The notes below the pieces were generated by a model. The model worked only from the letters and a program-made list of their open reading frames with translations. It was not told the DNA's origin and did no database searches. The translations under genes and the position numbers were made by a program. A stretch of DNA of 64,000 nucleotides from Bin87 sp965232895 (lineage in GTDB: Bacteria > Chloroflexota > Dehalococcoidia > Lucifugimonadales > UBA3495): assembly GCA_965232895.1 (NCBI GenBank), contig OZ247430.1:930001-994000 (forward strand). The letters are read 5' to 3'. Of the stretch, positions 8,871 through 18,200 are shown piece after piece. The stretch's first letter is position 1; every line of letters starts with the position of its first letter.

Positions 8871-11800
8871 CTAACGTCGAACCCTGATGCGGTAGGTTTT
8901 CAAGACTTCGCCGCTATCTTTGCCCTTCAACTGAATATAGGCGGTTCCGACTGAACACCCGGCGAAATAGACGTACTGGCCGCTGCTCCGTTGCACGCTC
9001 TGCCCCCGGGTGGCCGGACATCCGGTGCGGGTGGGAATGTTCGTAGCAACCTTCAAGCGGCGGGTGCCGGTGTGGTTAACGACGACGTCGACCGGCACGG
9101 TTGACTTGACCCGAAAGCCCGCCCAACGGTTGTATCGTGCGTAAGGGGCCTGCGTCAGGGAAGCTGATTCCACCACCGAACTCACGTCCAGGTCATAGGA
9201 CCCGCCGACAGAACCTTTCAGGTTGGTGGTGGCCTCTATCGTGTACGCTCCTTTGTCCAACTTCTTGACCAACCTGGCGTCGGTGCCGAACGCGCTGGAG
9301 TCGTCATCGTTGTCGTTGTCAACGTCCAGGATATCACCCTCGGAGTGGGCACCCTCACGGAGTTTGATATAGGCGTCCCGGTCGTCGGATTCCAGCGTGA
9401 TGGTGACGGTCTTGATGCGGTCAAGGTAGAAGGTATGGAAGTCGGACTTGAAGCCCCGGCTGTAGCCAATGCAGTCGGAGTCTTCCCATTCCTCCGAGTC
9501 CACGCTGAACGTGTCGCTCTTGTGGCCTTCCGAGGGACAGGGGAGGTCGATAAAGCCCTTGCCCCAGGTATAGACATTTCCCTTTGACGTGGCGGTGTCG
9601 CGGATGAAGTTGGCGACGTCATCGGGTTCGTGCAGTGCGTTGGCGGACTCCAGGAAGTCCGCTACCACGGCGGCGATGCCGCCGGTGTGCGACGTAGCGC
9701 CGGACGTTCCGGTGAAGTAGAGATCTTTGCCGCACGACGATACTGACTTGCTGTTGGCCCCGCACTTGTGCTTCCACTTGGTCAACGTCGCACCATCAGT
9801 GCTGGCTACCACATCTGGTTTGGAGCGGCTGGGGTCGCCATCGGACAGGGTGTCGCTGTCGTTAAAAACCGGGCCGCGACTGCTGTAATCGGTGATTTTG
9901 ATGCTAGTCTCCCGCAGACTGGCCGCCCCAATTGCCAGCAAACCATCATTGACACTTTCCGACGGGTTGACGATGGAGCGTCCCGTAGTGTCATCCTCCC
10001 AATCCGGGCCGTCGTGGGACAGACCTTTGGAGACGAGTGCTTGGAATTGTATCCAGTTGGGCACGGTTGGAGATTCGTCGTCATCCTTGTCCAAGTCGTG
10101 AACCTGTATCCGCAAACAGAGGTCCAAGAGGCTCAAGGCGTAATGGCTACTGCGCCGGAAGGGATAGTTGGACGTGTTCTGAATGGTGGTGGCCGAGGAC
10201 CCGTAGTTGGTGCTCTTGTAGTTGCCGCTCACTTTGGTATGGATCATGTGGTAATCGAGCTTCTGCTTAGCGGCGGGCCAGGTGTCATCCCAGCGCATCG
10301 AGTAGTAGGCCGTCTCGCCCGCCGTGATGGGCATTTCCTGGCAGGTCTTGTCCATGTCGAGGGTCCGCGAGTCGTCGAAAATGACATAGCCGTAGTATTC
10401 GCTGTCCTCGTCGTCAACGATGTCGTCCTCATCGAACCACATCGTCCATTCCTCGTGATTGCCGGCGGCGTTTATCCAGACCGGGCCGTTGTTCTTGGTG
10501 ATTTCCTCCACCGTCGCCAGCGGAGACGGGTAGTAGTGGTTGGGGTGGTTCTTGTCCGACATCGCTCTGTTGTTGTACGTCGAGATCGGGAAGTAGATGT
10601 CGCCGTTGCCGGGGCTGTCATAGGGCCATCCCGCCGCGTGGACGATGACTTGGGCTCCCTTTGCCTTGAGCCATTTCGCGGCGGTGTACACCTGCATGGG
10701 CGAATTAGCCTGCGCGAGCAACAACGTCGCCTCTGGCGCCATTCCCTTCACCAACTCCGCAACGTGAACTCCGTGGCGCAGCGGCTTTAGCCCGGTGCCT
10801 CCAATGGGTTCACAGGCACGGCTGACGGCCATTATGGCGTCGGGCCACGGAACGATTGAACCGTCGTCGAGGTCCTGGCACAGCATGTTGTGAGTGGTGT
10901 TGGTCTTGGTGGGGTCCTTCGTGTACGTGAAGGTTCCCAACTCGTCGATGTCCTTGTAATCGGTGAAGGCCCAATCTATGATGCCCACCTTCACGTCGCC
11001 CTTGTAACCCTTGTCATGCCACGTCTGGAGGTTATGCCGCGCCTTGGCAAGCGTCCGGTTGTCGTTGATCGCCTTGAGGTACGCCGCTGACGGCGTGGGC
11101 GGAACGGGGGTCGAACGGTGACTGTAGAACTTCGGCTCCGGTGGCAGATAGGGTTCAATGACGCTCTTCTCCAACTCCAGTGAGTCCTGCGGCCACCGAC
11201 CGCGGGTCATGGGCAACATCGAACCGGCGTAGGTATCCCCCCGGAGTTCAACGCTGGCGAACTTGGCGACCAGCGGCGTGACCTTATCAGCCGGCAGCAG
11301 CAGGACGAACTTCCGGTTGTTGCTTTCCGCTGTCAACTGGTGCTCCGGGACGTACACCTTCTGCTCTTCGAGCCACTTCTGCACTGAGGCGGCAGTCGCT
11401 ACGTTCGGCGCAATGACCACCACCAGAGGGTGGTCGTTCCTAACGTACATGGCGTACTGCGCGGCGGCGGAGGCAGGGATGCCTGCCGTTATCGCGGCGG
11501 TCACGTCGTTCAGAGTGTCGTTCAGCTGCGCATGGCCCGCCGGCGGGTCGTTTTGCGCCAAGGTTGCGTGAAACACGTCGGAACGTTGGACGATTGCCAG
11601 CATGCTGGCGGTGGGTATCTCCCATTGGTCGCCCGCGATGTGGCGACCCTTGACGGCCTCTATGTGGTCGGACAGCGTTTGGTCAAGGTCGCTTTCCGTC
11701 AACGCCCCCAGCTTGACAGTGACTTTGTCGGGAACCGTCCCGCCGGTGGAATACCTTATGTAGTATGCCCCACAGAACGGGGCCGAGATAGGCTGTGCCC

Positions 11801-12003
11801 GGACCTGGATCAACGGTCACGGGCGTAGGGGTTGATTCCTCTCCCGGGGACTGTGCCTTGGCCGGCAGAACCAGCAGGGTCGCTATGACGGACGCTGCGA
11901 TCAGCGCCGCGGCCGCGATTACGGCAAGACTTATGTGTCGCCGGTGGTTGTCGATCAATCTTTGCATTGATGTGTCTGCTTCTGTTTCTGTGTCGTCAAT
12001 CAT
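8871..12003 (-). CDS. Secreted S8 (subtilisin-like) serine peptidase, split by a frameshift
   Basis: About 1,040 residues when repaired. The first part (from the ATG at 12003 or 11967) has a long hydrophobic export segment, AVIAAAALIAASVIATLLVL, ending at AKAQ. Near 11770-11790 the frame shifts by one base; the remaining 980-residue frame carries the peptidase. Catalytic motifs in order: Asp in VGIIDWAFTD (near 10980), His in RHGVHVAELVKG (near 10765) and Ser in GTSGATSHTGG (near 9700). A pre-peptidase C-terminal type domain rich in Asp (DVDNDNDDD, possible Ca site) and a final beta domain follow. The N-terminal ~250 residues look like a long propeptide. It likely degrades protein outside the cell. 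The break could be a sequencing error in GGCCCC/GGGG. Confidence 0.8.
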
Positions 12004-12073
12004 GATCCGTGCCCATGGTCGTTCAGGCCGGGGCCGTACCCACGTCAGCACCTCCGAGAATCGAGTACGCAAC

Positions 12074-12103
12074 AAAAAAGCCCTGCCGGCAAGCGACAGG
12101 GCT
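12074..12103 (-). terminator. Intrinsic terminator upstream of the S8 peptidase
   Basis: On the minus strand AGCCCTG pairs with CAGGGCT across an 11-base loop and runs straight into six T residues (A run at 12074-12079). It lies about 70 bases upstream of the peptidase start in the same direction, so it would stop a transcript begun further right before the gene. That layout suggests attenuation or a small RNA. Confidence 0.75.
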
Positions 12104-12835
12104 GGACACGCAAAAGGCGCAGGGCTACCATTGAGCCCGATGGCGGACCACCGTTCCCCATCGCTGCGGCCTCGGTCTTGCTCACCGGGGCCGATTCATT
12201 GGCCCGCGCAGTCTGTCTAGGGACGGATTGACCCGCTGTCAAACAAGGCGGTATCGCCGCTGTATGTACGACACCTATCCGAACACGTAAGCCGCGCCGT
12301 AAGCCCATGGCGTTATCTGACCAGCGACGGAACGCCAGTGCAGCAATCAGACGCCGATGCAAGAATTCGAGAATGTAGCCCGAATTTCAGTTCCGATAGA
12401 CCAAGGTCACTGAGATGGAAACCTGAAGCAATCACACTGCCAACAAACAGCACGACCGAAAACAACCAATAGAGGCGTAGTTGATAGGCTTAATCAAAGC
12501 CTGCATATTACGTTGTCGCCAATTTCCGCGATCAATCGCAATACCAGCGCACTACTCACGGGGCAACGCCAATGGGACTGATCATACGAACAGCTATGCA
12601 GTTACCGCCGCTAACCAGCACGTCCGACACGGAATCGGAGTAGCGAAATCGCCTCTGTATCTGGACGGGCAGGACTGACCGCCCTGCGACGCTTACGCGG
12701 ACTGGCAGCGGCGCCCGCAGCCCGGAAGTTTCCGCCAGGCGCTTCAGCAACTGCCCCGTCGTCCGGGGCTAATCTGCCACGGCCCGCGTGAGCCGGCGGC
12801 TCTCGGGTTCCATTTGCCGGAGGCGCCGCGTCCGG
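12104..12835. other. Long non-coding gap; possible structured leader at its left end
   Basis: About 730 bases between the terminator and the alpha/beta hydrolase. The part at 12104-12240, read on the minus strand, is rich in short complementary blocks and leads into the terminator; it matches none of the riboswitch classes I tried from memory (TPP, SAM, cobalamin, c-di-GMP, glycine, fluoride, ZTP). The rest has no credible gene; open frames lack ribosome sites and family signatures. Confidence 0.4.
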
Positions 12836-13633
12836 TCAGCCGGGGGCCGACGGTGCGCTCGGACCGGCGTACCGGGCCATGAAGCCGCGGATGGCGTTGA
12901 AGTACTGCCGAATGTCCACGTACATCAGGTCGTTGTGGCCCGCGCCCGGTATGATCTCCAGGTGCTTGTGGGCAGTCCCGAGCTTGTTGAACATGTCCAC
13001 CGCTTCGGACAGAGGGGCCGACTCGTCCCATTGGCCGTGGATCACCAGTGCGGGTATGTCAATGGAGTAGAACCTGGCCTGGTAGTCGTCCTCCAGCGCC
13101 TGTGTCACGTCCGGCGGCAGCCCCTCGGCGATCCGTCCCAGGTTGGGGCGACCGCTCTCGATGATGACGCCGTTGATCCGGTCGGCGGCGGATGTGGCAA
13201 GCTCCCCGGCGGAGTGACGCCCCATGGAACGCCCCATGACGTACAGCGGGCCGGTGAACCGCAGCGCCTGCATCGTCTCCTGCAGCCAGTCCAGCACCTC
13301 ATGGGCGTCGGACAGTATGGCGTTGAAGCTCGGCGACCCGCTGGACGCGCCGAAGCCACGGTAGTCCGCGACAAAGAAGTTCGCGCCGATCTCGTTGTAG
13401 CGCGGCGCGATGTCGTCGTATCGGGCGACGTTCTCGCCGCCGCCGTAGAAAAACAGCACGGTGGGGTTCTCACGCCCCACCGCGAAAAAACGGCACGAGA
13501 GAGTGGTCCCGTCGGCCAGGGCAATCCCGTAGTCCACCGCTCCCGGCGGCGTATCGGTCCAACCGCGCAAAGGGTGAAAAGATCGGGCTGACGTCTCGGG
13601 GTTGTCCAGCACGGAGTAATCAACGGCAGTCAT
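12836..13633 (-). CDS. Alpha/beta hydrolase
   Basis: 265 residues from the ATG at 13633, which has GGGAG about 10 bases upstream; the frame extends further but adds only low-complexity sequence. The oxyanion region is VLFFYGGGENVARYDD. The nucleophile elbow is GRSMGRHSAG with Ser in G-x-S-x-G, the acid is probably Asp in HGQWDESAPLSE and the base His in GAGHNDLM. This is the dienelactone/peptidase S9-like layout. No signal peptide. It lies 78 bases downstream of the CMD-like gene on the same strand and may share its transcript. Substrate unknown. Confidence 0.87.
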   Translation of the reverse strand: MTAVDYSVLDNPETSARSFHPLRGWTDTPPGAVDYGIALADGTTLSCRFFAVGRENPTVLFFYGGGENVARYDDIAPRYNEIGANFFVADYRGFGASSGSPSFNAILSDAHEVLDWLQETMQALRFTGPLYVMGRSMGRHSAGELATSAADRINGVIIESGRPNLGRIAEGLPPDVTQALEDDYQARFYSIDIPALVIHGQWDESAPLSEAVDMFNKLGTAHKHLEIIPGAGHNDLMYVDIRQYFNAIRGFMARYAGPSAPSAPG

Positions 13634-13711
13634 GGCGGTCTCCCGGCGGCGGTGTGCCGCATTATACTGTTGTGCCGGCCAACGAGGCGGCATCCACGGG
13701 GCGCGGTTCGC

Positions 13712-14488
13712 TCAACTCCAGACTTCGGCCGCGATGGAGATGGCGTTCAACGCCGCCGGATAGCCGGCGTAACCTCCGGTCTGGATCAGCGCCTCCACCA
13801 TTTCCTCCCTGGAGAGGCCCACGCGAGGGCCGGCCCGGAGGAAGTTCCGCAACTGGCCATCGGCTCTCAGTGCCGTCAGCGCGGCGGTGGCGCACACCAC
13901 TCTGGATTTCAGGTCCAGACCCGGGCGGAAGAAGATTTCTCCAAACCCGTACTGATAGGTGAGCGCCCGCAGGTCAGGCGCCAGGTCCATCAACGCGCTG
14001 GCGTAGCCCTGCTGTCCCTCCGCGCCGAAGAGCTGATCCCGGAGCTCGCGTCCTCGCGCCTCCATCTCCTCCAGGCTAAGCTCGGGCGCCTCGGTCTGCG
14101 GCGCCTCGATGCCCCTTTCACGGAAGGCCTCGTGCACCAGTTCCAGGGAGTTCACCGCCGAGGGGAACCCGGCGTACAGCGAGCAATGGATCGGCACCTC
14201 CTGGATCTCCTCCGCTCCCAATCCCAAATTCAGCGCGCTGTGGACATAGGTCTGAAACTGCGAAAGTCTCTGGAGAGATGTCAGGACGGACAGGGTGGCC
14301 AGCATGCGGTATCGGATGTCCAGTCCGGGACGGGACCACACCGCGCCGAAGATCGCCTCGCCGGTATAGTTTCTCAGGCCGGGGATGCTGGTCGTCGCCC
14401 GTGGCCGCTCCCGCACCGGATACGTGCCGTGTTGCAGGCGCTCCCGTATCTCATTGCCCTTGCGCCTGAGTTCTTCGCGCTGGTCCAT
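13712..14488 (-). CDS. Two-domain carboxymuconolactone decarboxylase-like protein
   Basis: 258 residues starting at MDQREELRRKGN (ATG at 14488, GGGGG upstream). Two repeats of the AhpD/CMD helical fold are visible: residues about 30-125 (FGAVWSRPGLDIRYRML ... GLGAEEIQEVPIHCSLYAGF) and 165-258 (FGEIFFRPGLDLKSRVV ... GLSREEMVEALIQTGGYAGY). The first repeat has one Cys in the place where AhpD-type enzymes have CxxC, so peroxidase activity is doubtful. Members decarboxylate carboxymuconolactone or act as peroxidases. The neighbouring hydrolase fits an aromatic or lactone pathway, which is inference only. Confidence 0.85.
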   Translation of the reverse strand: MDQREELRRKGNEIRERLQHGTYPVRERPRATTSIPGLRNYTGEAIFGAVWSRPGLDIRYRMLATLSVLTSLQRLSQFQTYVHSALNLGLGAEEIQEVPIHCSLYAGFPSAVNSLELVHEAFRERGIEAPQTEAPELSLEEMEARGRELRDQLFGAEGQQGYASALMDLAPDLRALTYQYGFGEIFFRPGLDLKSRVVCATAALTALRADGQLRNFLRAGPRVGLSREEMVEALIQTGGYAGYPAALNAISIAAEVWS

Positions 14489-14774
14489 TGCCAAACCCCC
14501 GTTTGTGTTGCGAAATGATCTCACGACATTAGCCGAGGTCCGTATTCTACCTGTACCGCAGTGGCGGAGGCTCTTCACTGAATCACGCCGCACGCCGAAT
14601 CCCCGTGATCATTCGTTGGCGTTGGCGCCTGTTCGACCGGAATCGTCCGATATTATTCGTCTGCTACGTTTCGGGCGGCAAACAGACTTTGCAACGATCA
14701 ATGACGGCAAAATGGCGGCACGTCTGCCGCCGCAATGCCTGGCGATACCCACGGCCAAATGAGGACCAGGGCCT

Positions 14775-15180
14775 AACTTCAACGTCTACGGTCCAGGGCA
14801 ACCGTCTGAAGGCGCATACGCGCTGGTGATGCCGCGATTTTTACGCATGAAGGCGGAGGGACAACCTCTGACCGTTTACGGCGACGGGACCCAGACCCGC
14901 TCCTGCACCCACGTTTCCGATGTGGTGGAAGCCAACATCCTGGCTGCCACTGCACCTTTGGCGCAGGCAGCCATACGGCGCTCAACATCGGAACCGATGT
15001 TGAAACGTCCGTCAACGAAATCGCCGCGATCATCGCCGGACCGGTTCGCCACATCGTGCCCAATCCCGGGGCCGATTTTGAGGAGGACCGCAAGGCGGCC
15101 GATTATTCCAAAGCCCGCTCCGTCATCGGCTGGAAGCCGCGAGTGTCATTTGCAACGGGTATTGGATCCTTGACGGGGTA
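14775..15180 (+). pseudogene. C-terminal remnant of a sugar-nucleotide epimerase (copy 1)
   Basis: Translation from 14775 (NFNVYGPGQPSEGAYALVM) matches residues 167-300 of the intact epimerase at 23.05 kb. One frameshift near 14963-14968 separates the first half from the second, which resumes as HTALNIGTDVETSVNEIA and ends at a normal C-terminus. The NAD-binding domain and the YxxxK catalytic site are absent. It ends 110 bases before the giant glycosyltransferase gene. This is a dead gene fragment. Confidence 0.85.
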
Positions 15181-15290
15181 GTTGTCGTTGCTCGCAGCTA
15201 TTCGTTGCGGTGCTGGACTGGCGTAGAATTGAGGCTCCACCACGTCTCGCCCGGCCCTGCCGAGCCCTCACCGTTCTGAGTGACAGCAAG

Positions 15291-18200
15291 ATGTTTCCCA
15301 TAGCTGCGCTGGTCCCAACCCACGACAGGCCGGAGCTCCTTTCCCAACGCTCTCTGGCGTCAATTGCGCGCCAGACGCGGGCGCCGCACTATCTCATCAT
15401 CATTGACGATTCGAGCCCTGCCGGTCGCCCGGTCAATCAGAGCATCGCCGAGAACTTCCGATGCCCGGGGACGCGGGTTGTCTACCTGGAAAATCGCCGC
15501 ACGCCCGGTCTGTCCGGAGCCGTCAACACCGCTCTCATCTGGCTGCAAGCTGAAGCGCCGACGGCATTGGTCGCGATGCTGGATGACGATGACGCTTGGG
15601 AGCCCACCTACCTGGAACGCTGCGAAGAAGCGATCATCAGGAAAGACTTGGACATGGTCGCCGCCGGCATCATCTACCATGAAACGGGTGGCAAAACCCG
15701 CCACTTGAGCAGCCCGCCGCAACTGGATGTGGATGAACTCCTGGTGCGGAATCCCCACGTTCAAGGCTCCAACCTGTTCGTCCGCCTGGAGAAGTTGCTG
15801 GAGGCCGGCGGCTTCGATGAGGCGCTGGTCAGCGCCACCGATCGTGACGTCTGCATCAGGCTGGCCGACCTTGGTTCGGTCAGATACGCCAATTTGCCTG
15901 ATTACCTGGTGCATCATCATGCGGATGATGACAGGCCTCGCCTCTCTTCCCGCGGCGGGGATGCCAAGTGCGCCGGCCTGAGTTACTTCTACCGGAAATA
16001 TTCGGGTCGCATGACAGTGGAGCAGCGGGAAGCGTTCATCTTCCGCAGTCGAGACGTGTTTGATTGCGACCCGACGATCCCGCCAAGGGCGCCTTCGTTC
16101 GAGGAACCTCAGCCCTGCGGTTACAGCGGCGACGACCATCTCGACCTGGTGGTTGGCGCCATCACGTCGCCGGTGGTGGATTATGTGTCCAACCTCCTGG
16201 AGAGCTTGCGCCGGGAAATGGGTGGTCGGAAAGACGTTGGCCTGAAGATACTCTTGCTGGAGAACGGCGGTCATGACCGGCATTCGCGCAATCGGCTCAG
16301 GGATGTGATCGGCCGCATGGTCGGGCAAGGCCTGAACATCGACCTGAAAACCCTGGAGGACCAGCGGCGCGATGTGGTCCACGGAATCATCGACGCGACA
16401 GAGGCGCTGCTGTCCGAACGCAAGTCCATAGCCCTGAGTCACACCCTGCTGCAGCAGTACCTGTATTGGGAAGCGAAGCCGCGACCGGGCGCCGTGGTAT
16501 GGATTTTGGACGACGACGTGACTTTGGAAGGTTTGGTCCACACTGAAGACGGTGCAATCAGCGTTCAGGAGGTGGACTACGCAGCGGCGATAAAGGAACT
16601 GAAGAGGGCCGGCCACAGCATCGTGCTGGGTGAAGTTGCCGGCGATCCTCCACTGCCCACTCTGAGCTGCGTGCGCACACAGTTGGTGGACCTCCATCAC
16701 AACCTGCACCAGTTGGCGGCGTTGCGGCCGGACGACTCCTATCGGGATCGTGGACACGAAAATCAGGTCTCCCGGTTGGAGAATGCGGACCATTACTACG
16801 ACCTTGCGCGCTCGGGCGCCGGCCACCTGGAGCGCCCGTTCTGGTATCAGCCAAGCCGGCGAGGCATGACGGCCGAGCAGGTGTTGTCGGAGATCTCGTC
16901 GCGCGTTACGGAAATCTTCATGGGCGCCCAGGTCTTTCGGCCTCTCGTCCAGTCCGCCACCAACAATCCGTCGGTTAACCTCAAACAATCGATGAATCGC
17001 GGGCCCTGCACGCTGGTGTTCGATCCTCAGGCGTTGCGGGAATTTCCCAACGCGGTTCCAAAAATCGACGGCAGCGACACGCGGCGCAGCGACACGGCCT
17101 GGAGCCTGCTCAACCGGTTCGCCGGAAGACGCGACGTAGTGCAATCAACCCTGCCGGTCCGCCAGGAAAGACGGACTGCCCAAGACCCGGACTCCGCTTT
17201 CAAAACCCTGGCCCAGGATATTCACGGCTTCGCGGTTTGCGCGGCCATGGAGGCGGTCCTGCGGCGGAAGCGGGAACGGGTCCACCGGTCAACCGGGACC
17301 AGTTTCCTGAGCTTTGCCCCGGACGAAATAGATCTGGCGATGGCCATCTATCGACAGTCGAGAGACGAACGATTGGCGGCGTTCGAGTGGAACTTCGCCA
17401 GGATTTCGGGCCTCGTGCAGTCGATCGCCAGGTTCTGCGGTTCTGGCAGCGTCAACGCAAGCGGGCCATGGTGGATATCCTCGCCCGGCCACGCCGAATC
17501 CGCCCGGCGACTGGGGGAGTTCTGGGAGACGCTTTGCTCCGTGTACACCCCGAACCGATTGACAGAATTCCGACGCGAGGTTGCCGAGGCCGATGATACA
17601 TCCGCGCGGGAGTATTTCCTCAACCTGCACCAAACGGTGGCGCGGCACCGGTCGATGACGGCCTTACCAGTTGACGCAATCCGGACCGAGGCAGGAGCCC
17701 GAATCAGGGAGGAGTTCGGGACCGGCACGCTGACTTGTCTGGGAGTTGGAGAAGAGGGTGCGGTCTTCACGGACGGCAGCATGGTTTACAAGTACTTCCA
17801 CTACTGGAAGCCCGGCACACGGGATCAGAAGGTGGCGTTTCTGCGATCGCTGGTGGGGCGGATGTCGGCTTTCAGCACGTTGCCGGACATCCGAGAAGTC
17901 CGCCAATGGGGCGAGCACGTCGCATTGGTTTACCCCTATGAACCAGGTAGCCGTTACAACGGCGGCCGCCTGGAGGAAATAATCACCCTGCTGCGCGAGT
18001 GCCGTACGGCAGGGATAGCGTGCCGCAACCTTCACCCTGACAACCTGCTGGTGACGCCATCCGGGTTGAAATTCATCGACATCGGCGCCGACATCGTGCC
18101 GTTCGATGAGAACGAGTTCGAGCAGACGTGTCGCCGCGCGCTGCTCACCTACCGGTTCCATTTCCGGTCCGACCTCAAAGCGCTGATGACCCGGTCATTG

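Noticed and set aside
12104..12240. Possible known riboswitch in the protease leader
   Set aside because: No match from memory to conserved cores of common classes; kept only as an unassigned leader.
12045..12362. 105-codon minus-strand frame across the leader and terminator
   Set aside because: It runs through the T6 terminator, is Arg/Pro-rich and has no ribosome site.
15360..17144. 594-codon antisense frame opposite the giant synthase
   Set aside because: It mirrors the codon use of the plus-strand gene and shows no family motif or ribosome site; the plus frame has clear domains.
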